From: Gemmatimonadaceae bacterium
GTDB lineage: Bacteria; Gemmatimonadota; Gemmatimonadetes; Gemmatimonadales; Gemmatimonadaceae
DNA: 40,697 bases
Direction of reading: 5' to 3'
Assembly: GCA_025934075.1 (NCBI GenBank)
Contig: JAICYT010000006.1
Span: forward strand, 1-40,697
Below, piece after piece: positions 18,114 to 26,017 of the stretch (within the stretch, counting starts at the first letter, position 1; every line of letters starts with the position of its first letter). Made by a program: the position numbers and the translations under genes. The notes below the pieces were generated by a model. It did no database searches, was not told the DNA's origin, and saw only the letters and a list, made by a program, of their open reading frames with translations.

Positions 18114-19912
18114 TAGAAGGTCTCCTTAACGGCCTTCTCGACGATAATGTCCCATTCGGCGTCGATCTGATCAAGCTGCTGGCGAGTAAACTCGTCGCGC
18201 TCGCCACTCTTCCGGCCAACGGTCTCATTTACGTTGCGATGCAGCGACGACATCATCACGACGAGATTCGTCTTACCCAGGCGCAAGCGATCCAAATCCT
18301 TGCCTCCCGGATTGATACCGCGATCGGCAAGTATTTCAGCGGCCTTTGTCTTTACCCGCTCGCTGATCTCAAGGCGTTTGGCTTGACGGGCACGAACCTT
18401 CGTCACCGGAATCGGTGCCAGCTCATTCATCCGCTCCTGGAGCGCAGGTGCACCGTACTTCGCAACCAGCCGATCGAGCTGGGCAAGGTCGTCCGGATCG
18501 TCACCGATTAGAGGAATCTCTTCGAGAAGAACACCGGTTTGACTCTTCACTTCGACCTGATTCGACGGCCGTTGCCCACGGATCTCCGGCTCGATCACCA
18601 ACTCGTCGGCGCTGTCAAAGTCCAGGCCTTCGAGCGGGAGGAGCTGATCAAAGTAACCTTGATCCGCTTCACTGTACTGCTGAAAGTCCTCCCAACGCCT
18701 CGCAACGTTCGCTCCGGCGTGAAAAACGACAACTCCGTTATTCGCTGGATCGCCCGGGGCGTTTTGCTTGACAACTCGCATTACGCGACCGACGAACTGC
18801 ACAAAGGGCGACAAATTACTAAAGACGTTGAAGACTGCCGCCACAGCCAGGTATTTGTGGTCGAATCCCTCGCCCAGTTTGCGCACTTGGACGATGACAT
18901 CAAGTTGGTGATTTTCGAGCTTACTCATGACCGCGAGATTCGCCGCGCCGTCCTCGCGTGAATGGACAAAATCGGCACGAAGGCCCCGCTCGCGGTAGGC
19001 AGCGACGACCTGAGCGCAGTGGGCGAAGTTTAGGGCGGCAGCAATGATCTTAAGCCGATTATCGCCAGCCGCTGCGCGCAGTTTCTGTAGTTCGCGAATG
19101 GAGGCATCGACGATGGTGCCGAGCGTTTCCTTAGACGTCAGGATGCTCCGGCGGAAATCGGAGTCGTCCTCTCCAAGTCGCTTCACTTCGTCCAGTGTTA
19201 CGTCGATCTCGACGCCGTCTTCGTCACGGACGTAGCGGAGCGTCCGAGGATTGAGCACGACCGCCTTAAGGCGTTTGACGTAGCCTTCCTGGATCGCTCT
19301 GGCAACTGGATATGAATAGATAACCTGGCCCGCCATCAGCTTGCCGTCAGCCCTGAGCGGTGTCGCGCTAAAGTTCACGATCTTTGCGCGCGGGAACTTG
19401 GCCTTCAACGTCTCCCAGCTGCTCGCAACGTTGTGGTGGCCCTCGTCAAACAGAATCAGATCGAAATAGTCGTCAGGAAGGCCTTGCAACCAGCGATTAC
19501 CCTCTCCCTGCAGCTGCTGGATGTTCGTGATCACGACATGCCCTTCATCGAGATCCCCGCGGTTGGTCGTGTTGCCGCGGATCTCGACGGGCTCGGGATA
19601 TGGTCCACCCATAAGCGTCCCGGACTTCGTGTAGAACATGTCCGTGTTTGCCGGATCGAAGTCGGCATGCAGCTGACTGGCGATCGTCAGGCCGGGAGCA
19701 ACGACGAGTGCACGGTTGGCTTGGAACGCGAATGGTGCAAGCGCGATACATCCGGACTTGCCGCATCCCACTGGGAGAATGATTCCCACCTCGCGCTCTG
19801 CACCCGCGTCGATAGCGTGACCGCGAAGGCGTCTATATACCTCGCGTTGAGGGATTCGAAGTCCATCGTTGTCGTCGACTATCGGCTGGCGCGTTTGGAA
19901 CGGGGTGGTCAT
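18113..19912 (-). CDS. SF2 helicase (DEAD/DEAH, restriction-helicase type)
   Basis: GIILPVGCGKSGC (motif I), LILFDEGHH (II), VNFSATPLRADG (III), VIVQVRKLGEGFDH, PFVQFVGRVMRV (VI). Confidence 0.9.
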   Translation of the reverse strand: MTTPFQTRQPIVDDNDGLRIPQREVYRRLRGHAIDAGAEREVGIILPVGCGKSGCIALAPFAFQANRALVVAPGLTIASQLHADFDPANTDMFYTKSGTLMGGPYPEPVEIRGNTTNRGDLDEGHVVITNIQQLQGEGNRWLQGLPDDYFDLILFDEGHHNVASSWETLKAKFPRAKIVNFSATPLRADGKLMAGQVIYSYPVARAIQEGYVKRLKAVVLNPRTLRYVRDEDGVEIDVTLDEVKRLGEDDSDFRRSILTSKETLGTIVDASIRELQKLRAAAGDNRLKIIAAALNFAHCAQVVAAYRERGLRADFVHSREDGAANLAVMSKLENHQLDVIVQVRKLGEGFDHKYLAVAAVFNVFSNLSPFVQFVGRVMRVVKQNAPGDPANNGVVVFHAGANVARRWEDFQQYSEADQGYFDQLLPLEGLDFDSADELVIEPEIRGQRPSNQVEVKSQTGVLLEEIPLIGDDPDDLAQLDRLVAKYGAPALQERMNELAPIPVTKVRARQAKRLEISERVKTKAAEILADRGINPGGKDLDRLRLGKTNLVVMMSSLHRNVNETVGRKSGERDEFTRQQLDQIDAEWDIIVEKAVKETF

Positions 19913-20274
19913 CTGAGTGCAGTAGGCGGGTTGGTGAATTCACCCTAGTATATGTCGCCCGGCCGCGCTTTAGAACGCCGCCAGAGAAAACAAACTCCGA
20001 ACTATGCGCCGAGTCTGCAGCGGTGCAATGAGCCATGATTTCCAGCCCAAACGCGGAAGGCCAAAGGCACGCAACAGCCTGCCCCACAATCGTTTAGATA
20101 TTCAAACATGAATACCTCGACGGCTTGCATCACTGACAAGCTCATTCTTGCCGCGATTAGCCGAGCGCCGACGCCGTGGCGGCGTGACAGGCGTTTCGGG
20201 GCTCCCCACCCCCTCCGCTTGCGCAATCGGCGGTTTGACGGCGCGCGAGACGGCAGCACCAAGGGCGCGCAATT

Positions 20275-20302
20275 CCGTCCTCAGTTTGTCCTCAGTTTCT
20301 CC
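20275..20302 (+). repeat. candidate integrase arm-type site (right)
   Basis: CCGTCCTCAGTTTGTCCTCAGTTTCTCC; one nt shorter between half-repeats than the left copy. Confidence 0.6.
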
Positions 20303-20458
20303 CTGCAAACCCGGTCATCCGTGCCGGGAAAGTCCGGCGCCGACGCTCGGAACTCCCTCAGAATCGAACACGGTTAAGAATTGACTTCCCATCGAGATAC
20401 GTGGATGTCTCGACGCGGATTGGGTTTGCACTGCCGGACCGCGATCGGTCTCCTGGCT

Positions 20459-20506
20459 TGCTTCGGGAGCAGGAGGTCGCTGGTTCAAATCCAGTCGCCC
20501 CGACCA
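20459..20506 (+). repeat. attR core: 48-bp direct repeat of the tRNA-Pro 3' end
   Basis: Identical to 5563-5610; not an intact tRNA. Confidence 0.95.
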
Positions 20507-20511
20507 CTTTG

Positions 20512-20560
20512 AAACCCCTTGTTGCGGGAGCGTAAGCTCCGCGGCGACAAGGGGTTTTCG
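20512..20560 (+). terminator. terminator beyond attR, likely the ancestral tRNA-Pro terminator
   Basis: AAACCCCTTGT...ACAAGGGGTTTT with inner GGGAGCgtaaGCTCC. Confidence 0.7.
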
Positions 20561-20634
20561 TTTTCGATGATGAAGCACCTGATCGAAGTATGGACGCGTT
20601 ACCGGAAACGTTGGTTCCGGTGAGCCTCGCCGCG

Positions 20635-21318
20635 TCAGCACGCTGTCGACACGCGACCCCGCTTGACCACGTTTCGGGCACCTGGGCCACTCGCCTTATG
20701 AAGGGGACGTTCGCCTCCGGGGGATTCACGGCGTTCGCGCCGAGGTTTCTCCAGATAGCGCGAAAGCAACCGTAAGAGCTCATCACGAAAGTTCGGATCG
20801 CGCAGCCAATCGGGATGGGCACACACCGCTTCGTCGATCACACCAAGCAGTGCGTGGCGGGCCGCAAAGACCATCATTTCGGGTCGCTTCGCATCGCGCG
20901 CCTTCGTCATCAATAGAGCCGAAACCATCTCGTTGCGGTCCGGTGTCTCAACATCACGCATCCCACGCGGGAGCCTCATGAGCAGAGCCCGGTGGAGCGT
21001 CGGGTTCTCGGCGTGTTCGGCGAGCGCCCCATCCACGAGCTTGACCAGGAGTTCGTCCAATGGCAATTCGAGCAATCGCTTCCAGGCATCGGCGTCGACT
21101 TGCGCGGGCTTCCCGACGTGTCGCGCGTGGAGGGCGTCCAGGATTGCCGCCTTATCGGGAAAATATTGGTACAGCGATGCGATATTGACGCCTGCCCGCG
21201 CGGCAATGTGGTTGGTAGTGAAACCTTTGAGTCCGCGTTCGGCAAGAATGTAAGCCGCTGCGTCGATGATGCACTGGACGGTGTGTTGAGAGCGAGACTG
21301 TTTCGGGACCTTCCGCAT
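20635..21318 (-). CDS. TetR/AcrR family transcriptional regulator
   Basis: RKVPKQSRSQHTVQCIIDAAAYILAERGLKGFTTNHIAARAGVNIASLYQYFPDKAAILDALHA; start at MRKVPKQ favoured. Confidence 0.9.
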   Translation of the reverse strand: MRKVPKQSRSQHTVQCIIDAAAYILAERGLKGFTTNHIAARAGVNIASLYQYFPDKAAILDALHARHVGKPAQVDADAWKRLLELPLDELLVKLVDGALAEHAENPTLHRALLMRLPRGMRDVETPDRNEMVSALLMTKARDAKRPEMMVFAARHALLGVIDEAVCAHPDWLRDPNFRDELLRLLSRYLEKPRRERRESPGGERPLHKASGPGARNVVKRGRVSTAC

Positions 21319-21411
21319 GGCGATCACTCGGCTGAGGACTGCGGAGTACAATGGCCCCAGTCGAAATAGAATGCAAGTAGCAAATCAAGCAAAGACTTAT
21401 ATATTAAATGC

Positions 21412-22140
21412 ATGCGCACTCGATCTTCCGTCGGCGCAGTAGAAGCATTTCATGGCCTGAACGGGCGCCGCCGCGCGGTGCGGCAGTTTGACGGCAGCAG
21501 CGTGCCGGATCAGCTGCTCCGCGCGATTGTCGCGGAAGCGCAGCTGGCGCCGAGCAGTCGAAATTCGCAACCGTACAGGTTCATCTGCGCGCGCAGCACG
21601 AAGCGGTTGGCTGCGATAGCGCCGCTGTGCAACGATCAGTCGGCGGCGCGTAGTGCTGGCGCGTTGGTGGTGCTGGCGGTCGGCCGGCGTTTCGCGCGCG
21701 AGACGCTGGACGCTTGGGATCTGCACCTTGCGACAGATTGCGACCTGAGCGACCGAAGCATCGCCTACCATCGCGCGGAGCTCAGGACGTCGCGCTGGTT
21801 TCTATCGATCGGCAGTTGGCCGATATGGTCGCTGCTCCTGGCGTTGTTTCGGGCGCTACAGCCTGCGACGGGCCTACTGCCGGTGGGCAGTGCCGGCATC
21901 CATCATTGGACATCTCGCAACGCGATCTTCGCGGCGCAGACTTTTCTCCTCGCCGCATGTGCCTATGGGATCGACACCTGTCCGATGGAGGGCTTCAACG
22001 CCGTCGGGCTGCGCAGGGCACTGGGTCTTCCGCGTGACGTGCTCATTCCTCTCGTGATCGCCGTGGGGCGGGCTGCCCGCGATGCACGCACCGAGCCGCG
22101 CTGGCGAAAACCGATCGAGGACGCGCTCGTTCTACTGTGA
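21412..22140 (+). CDS. nitroreductase family protein
   Basis: GRRRAVRQFDGSSVPDQLLRAIVAEAQLAPSSRNSQPYRFI...AAQTFLLAACAYGIDTCPMEGFN. Confidence 0.9.
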   Translation: MRTRSSVGAVEAFHGLNGRRRAVRQFDGSSVPDQLLRAIVAEAQLAPSSRNSQPYRFICARSTKRLAAIAPLCNDQSAARSAGALVVLAVGRRFARETLDAWDLHLATDCDLSDRSIAYHRAELRTSRWFLSIGSWPIWSLLLALFRALQPATGLLPVGSAGIHHWTSRNAIFAAQTFLLAACAYGIDTCPMEGFNAVGLRRALGLPRDVLIPLVIAVGRAARDARTEPRWRKPIEDALVLL

Positions 22141-22347
22141 GGTTGGGCTTCGGGTTTCTGGTCATGGCGCTGCGCATAGATGCCCGGCGCCAATCTTCAA
22201 CGGCAATGGGTCGGGATACTATCGTCTGACCGTCGTGACCGCCGATCGTGGCGCGGGGATCTGCTGCGCCGCTCGGGCGCGTACGGGCAATGTGCCGCGC
22301 CTGGTCACATTCCGTGGACTTCGGCGGTCATCCAGGAAACCGTAGCG

Positions 22348-23247
22348 ATGGAGACTATGACCGGGGACAACCGCGAGTGGCTCGCGGCCCGCTTCGAGGA
22401 GCACCGCACGCGATTGCGCGCGGTCGGCTATCGGATGTTGGGGTCGTTGAGCGAGGCGGATGATGCTGTTCAAGAGGCCTGGGTTCGGCTGAGTCGATCC
22501 CAGGCCGGTGACATCGAGAATCTGGCCGGGTGGCTCACGACGGTCGTCGCCCGCGTCTGCCTCAGCATCTTGCAGAGCCGGAACGCTCGGCGCGAGGAGT
22601 CACTGGCGCACGTGCCCGACCCAATCGTCAGCGTGGGCCCCGGGAGCGACCCCGAGCAGGCGGCCCTGCTCGCCGACTCGGTGGGGCTGGCACTGCAGGT
22701 CGTGCTCGACACACTGAATCCAGCCGAGCGTCTCGCCTTCGTGCTGCATGACATCTTCGGAGTCTCTTTCGAGGAGATCGCGCCCATCGTCGATCGCACG
22801 CCGACTGCGGCGCGGCAGCTCGCCAGCCGCGCCCGGCGGCGCGTGCAGGGCCAGGCGCCCGCCCCAGACCCCGATCGCGACCGCCAGCGCGAAGTTGTCG
22901 CCGCGTTCCTCGCCGCCTCGAGGGAGGGCAACTTCGAAGCGCTCCTCGAGGTGCTCGCTCCCGACGTCGTGCTCCGCGCCGACAGCGGCGCGTTGCCGCC
23001 GCCGGCCACGCAGGTGGTCAGGGGCGCTCGGGCGGTCGCGCGTCTCGCCGCCGCGTTCTCACAGATCGCGCGTTATTCGCGTCCGGCGCTCGTGAACGGA
23101 ACGCCGGGGCTCTTGACCACGACACCGCAGGGTGACCCCCAGTCGGTCATGGGCTTCACGATCACCGGGGGCCGGATCGTTCAGATCGACATCCTCGCCG
23201 ACCGAGAACGCCTGGCCACGCTCGATCTGCTGATGCTCGAATCGTGA
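22348..23247 (+). CDS. ECF sigma factor, SigJ-like, with C-terminal SnoaL-like domain
   Basis: FEEHRTRLRAVGYRMLGSLSEADDAVQEAWVRL...RLAFVLHDIFGVSFEEIAPIVDRTPTAARQLASRARRRV; C-term NGTPGLLTTTPQGDPQSVMGFTITGGRIVQIDILAD. Confidence 0.9.
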   Translation: METMTGDNREWLAARFEEHRTRLRAVGYRMLGSLSEADDAVQEAWVRLSRSQAGDIENLAGWLTTVVARVCLSILQSRNARREESLAHVPDPIVSVGPGSDPEQAALLADSVGLALQVVLDTLNPAERLAFVLHDIFGVSFEEIAPIVDRTPTAARQLASRARRRVQGQAPAPDPDRDRQREVVAAFLAASREGNFEALLEVLAPDVVLRADSGALPPPATQVVRGARAVARLAAAFSQIARYSRPALVNGTPGLLTTTPQGDPQSVMGFTITGGRIVQIDILADRERLATLDLLMLES

Positions 23248-23328
23248 ACACGCGGACGGGAATAGCCGGCAACATGAGGAAGGCGGCCGCGTACGACTTT
23301 CAATCCTAATCATCGAGAGGGCGATTGC

Positions 23329-23784
23329 ATGAGCACGACTAGCGAGAGACGGAAACCCGCCACGCGAACCGGCGGCAAGGAAGGCAACGGGTTCACGGCC
23401 GAGGAGAAGGCGGCGGTGCGTGCTCGGGCCCGCGAGGTGAAGAGCGCCGCAGAGGGCGAGAGCGCCGTGCTCGCCGCGCTCGCGAAGATGGAGCCCCACG
23501 ACCGCAAACTGGGCGAGCGGCTTCATGCGATGATTCAGCGAACTGCACCGTCCCTCACGCCCAAGACGTGGTACGGGATGCCTGCCTACTCCAACAAGGA
23601 CGGCAAGGTGGTCTGCTACTTCCGCAACGCGACGAAGTTCAAGGAGCGGTACGCCATGTTCGGCTTCAACGACGTTGCGATGCTCGACGACGGCAACGTG
23701 TGGCCCGTTGCGTTCGCGCTCAAGGAGCTGACCGCGGCGGATGAGGCGAGGATCGCGAAGCTGGTCAAGCAGGCGGCGGGCTGA
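23329..23784 (+). CDS. DUF1801-like protein
   Basis: [38 protein letters not shown]...YAMFGFND. Confidence 0.75.
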   Translation: MSTTSERRKPATRTGGKEGNGFTAEEKAAVRARAREVKSAAEGESAVLAALAKMEPHDRKLGERLHAMIQRTAPSLTPKTWYGMPAYSNKDGKVVCYFRNATKFKERYAMFGFNDVAMLDDGNVWPVAFALKELTAADEARIAKLVKQAAG

Positions 23785-23829
23785 GGCCGCGCACGGCCTG
23801 TCACACACCACTCGAGTCACGGAGACCAC

Positions 23830-24168
23830 ATGTTCACCAAGAAGGGCGATGCGGCAGTGCTTGCCAAATTGGGCGAAGCGCGAGCACCATATCGAGAAAT
23901 CGGCGAACGTCTTCACCACATTGTGCGCGCGAGTGCCCCCGCGCTGGAGGCGGTCGTCCGCTGGGGCCTGCCGTTCTACCTGAAGGACGGCAAGGACGTC
24001 TGCTACATCAAGCCGGGCAAGGACTTCATCGCATTCGGATTCGCCGAAGCGGTGAACCCCACGCGGGACGAGGACGCCCATATGCAGCCGGTCGCGTGGA
24101 CGTTTACGTCGCTGGATCCCGCGACAGAAGCCAGGATCGGCGCACTCGTCAAGAAAGCCGCAACCTGA
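23830..24168 (+). CDS. DUF1801-like protein (tandem relative)
   Basis: IGERLHHIVRASAPALEAVVRWGLPFYLKDGKDVCYIKPGKDFIAFGF. Confidence 0.8.
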   Translation: MFTKKGDAAVLAKLGEARAPYREIGERLHHIVRASAPALEAVVRWGLPFYLKDGKDVCYIKPGKDFIAFGFAEAVNPTRDEDAHMQPVAWTFTSLDPATEARIGALVKKAAT

Positions 24169-24353
24169 GGCGAACCACCGGGCCTTTGACAACGCCGCCG
24201 GTCCGCGCGTGTGCGAACGCGAGCGTCAGCCAATCGATAGCAGAGCTCGACCACACGTATGCGTGCCCGACAGAGATTTCGGGCGCTCCTCGGCGCGGCC
24301 GGAACGAGAGTTGATGCACTCGTACGGAGCGACGCAAGCGGCGGGAGTGGACT

Positions 24354-24619
24354 GTGGCAACTCGAGCTCGCACGACGCAGAGAAAGACAAAGACGTCGGC
24401 GAAGCGGGACGCGTCGCCGCGGCCGGATCAGCGTCGGCGGCGGTGGTCCGCGCGAGTCACCGCCCGGACCGCTCGGCGATGTCGATGCTGGCGCTCTACA
24501 TCAATCGCGCGGGAAGCAATCTCGGAACGCGACAACGGCGCGTGCTCGAGCGCGCGAAGGACGAGCTCCGACGGAGCTTTGGACGCGCCGATTCTACGCA
24601 GCACCGAAATTCGACCTGA
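24354..24619 (+). pseudogene. DUF3175-like gene, frame-disrupted
   Basis: N-terminal part MATRARTTQRKTKTSAKR...RRRWSARVT in one frame; HRPDRSAMSMLALYINRAGSNLGTRQRRVLERAKDELRRSFGR in another. Confidence 0.5.
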
Positions 24620-24634
24620 ACGCGTGAGGGACAC

Positions 24635-24982
24635 ATGTCAAAGAAATCTCATGAACCACGACGCGCGGCGGATCACGCCGATCCCGATCGGCGCGAGAGC
24701 GGCAAGCCCGGCGGCGGCGCGGGTCGTCGCGACGAGGTCGGCCCAACCGGTGTGTATCCGATGTCGGCCGGCACCCCGACAGGCAAACACCCCGAGATCC
24801 GGACGCCAGCGGCATGGGGGCAAGGCGATCGCGGCGCCGAGGGCTACAACGACAGCGGTGGATCCGAGCTCGTCATGCGCGACGGGCAATTGATCGGCGG
24901 CCTCACCTCCGACGCCCCGAAAAGGCAGGAGCCGAAGCGCGCGAAAGACCGCGATTTGACATCCGACGAGCCGGAGGATTAG
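24635..24982 (+). CDS. conserved hypothetical protein
   Basis: 115 aa; GPTGVYPMSAG...PEIRTPAAWGQGDRGAEGYNDSGGSEL resembles a recurrent bacterial hypothetical family. Confidence 0.65.
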   Translation: MSKKSHEPRRAADHADPDRRESGKPGGGAGRRDEVGPTGVYPMSAGTPTGKHPEIRTPAAWGQGDRGAEGYNDSGGSELVMRDGQLIGGLTSDAPKRQEPKRAKDRDLTSDEPED

Positions 24983-24985
24983 CTT
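24956..24985 (+). promoter_or_regulatory. candidate promoter for the his leader
   Basis: TTGACA (24956-24961), 18-nt spacer, weak -10 TAGCTT (24980-24985). Confidence 0.4.
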
Positions 24986-24992
24986 CTCCTCC

Positions 24993-25076
24993 ATGCAGCT
25001 CGACCGCACCACGCACCATCATGCGCATCGGCACCACGGCCCGGCGGGTCGGGGCGAGGCGCGCGTATGCGGATGA
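24993..25076 (+). CDS. hisL: his operon leader peptide
   Basis: atg cag ctc gac cgc acc acg cac cat cat gcg cat cgg cac cac ... tga = MQLDRTTHHHAHRHHGPAGRGEARVCG; followed by terminator and hisG. Confidence 0.8.
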   Translation: MQLDRTTHHHAHRHHGPAGRGEARVCG

Positions 25077-25112
25077 GCGAGTAAGCATCTAAATACACGA
25101 ACGTCACGCTGC

Positions 25113-25147
25113 GGCCCGTCCACGTCGGACGGGCCTTTCTTTTTTTC
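25113..25147 (+). terminator. his attenuator terminator
   Basis: GGCCCGTCC acgtc GGACGGGCC followed by TTTCTTTTTTT; 10 nt before hisG ATG. Confidence 0.85.
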
Positions 25148-25156
25148 GTCTCCTCC

Positions 25157-26017
25157 ATGCTACGCATCGCAATGCCCAACAAAGGCCGGCTGGCCGACGA
25201 AGCGCGCGAGCTCTTCATCGACGCCGGGCTCGACATCCGCGCTCGCGGCGAGCGCGCGCTGACCGCTTCGCTCGGCGACATGTTCGAGGCGATCTTCGTT
25301 CGCGCGCAGGACATTCCCGAGTTCGTCGCCGATGGCGCGGCCGACGCAGGGATCACCGGCGCGGATCTGATCGCCGAGTGCAACCGCGATCTCGAGACGC
25401 TGGCCGACCTCGGCTTCGGGCGCTGCCGGCTCGCCGTCGCGGCCACCGACGACAGCGGCATCAACGACCTCGACGCGATTCCGGCCGGCGCGCGGGTCGC
25501 GACGAGCTTTCCGCGCCTCGCGCGACGGTTCTTCGAAGCGAACGACCGCCGGGTGGAGATCGTGCCCGTGTCCGGTGCCGCGGAGATCGCGCCGCATCTC
25601 GGGATCGCCGACGTCATCATCGATCTCGTATCGACCGGGTCGACGTTGCGCGTGAACGGCCTGCACGAAGTCGCGACGGTCCTGGAGTCAACGGCCCGAA
25701 TGGTCGTCGCCAAGGATCGCGCGTCGTCGGAATCGATGCGCGCACTCGCGGATCTCGTCGCGGCGCTGCAGTCCGTGCTGCGCGCGCGCGGACAGCGCTA
25801 TCTCATGGCGAACGTGCCGCGCGATCGGCTCGAAGACGTGCGCCGCGTGCTTCCGGGCCTCAACGGACCGACGGTGGTGGACATCATGAACGGCGGCGCG
25901 CACGTCGCGGTGCATGCCGTGGTGCCGGCCGCGCACGTCTATCGCATCGTCGCCGAGCTCAAGGGACTCGCGGCGGAGGGCATTCTCGTCACGCGCATCG
26001 AGAGGTTGATGCCATGA
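25157..26017 (+). CDS. hisG: ATP phosphoribosyltransferase (long form)
   Basis: MLRIAMPNKGRLADEARELFIDAG...VADGAADAGITGADLIAE; C-terminal regulatory domain region VPAAHVYRIVAELKGLAAEGILVTRIERLMP. Confidence 0.95.
   Translation: MLRIAMPNKGRLADEARELFIDAGLDIRARGERALTASLGDMFEAIFVRAQDIPEFVADGAADAGITGADLIAECNRDLETLADLGFGRCRLAVAATDDSGINDLDAIPAGARVATSFPRLARRFFEANDRRVEIVPVSGAAEIAPHLGIADVIIDLVSTGSTLRVNGLHEVATVLESTARMVVAKDRASSESMRALADLVAALQSVLRARGQRYLMANVPRDRLEDVRRVLPGLNGPTVVDIMNGGAHVAVHAVVPAAHVYRIVAELKGLAAEGILVTRIERLMP

Larger units (their letters stand above)
5611..20506. mobile_element. tRNA-Pro-integrated genomic island (about 14.9 kb)
   Basis: Exact 48-bp direct repeats at both ends, integrase adjacent to the intact tRNA, cargo of restriction-modification, helicase and PIN genes. 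Confidence 0.93.

Noticed and set aside
19913-20458. Several ORFs of 60-90 aa between the helicase and attR
   Set aside because: Mutually overlapping, no domain, Arg-rich; treated as non-coding island end containing the candidate arm site.
20459-20506. Possible second tRNA-Pro gene
   Set aside because: Lacks the acceptor 5' strand, D-arm and half of the anticodon arm; it is the att duplication only.
20315-20822. ORFs with SGRLDLNQRPPAPEAS / VVGATGFEPATSCSRSKPG at attR
   Set aside because: Antisense translation of the tRNA-Pro 3' fragment in attR, not proteins.
23059-24192. 377-aa minus-strand ORF antisense to SigJ-like and DUF1801 genes
   Set aside because: Antisense to well-supported domains; no domain of its own; typical high-GC shadow ORF.
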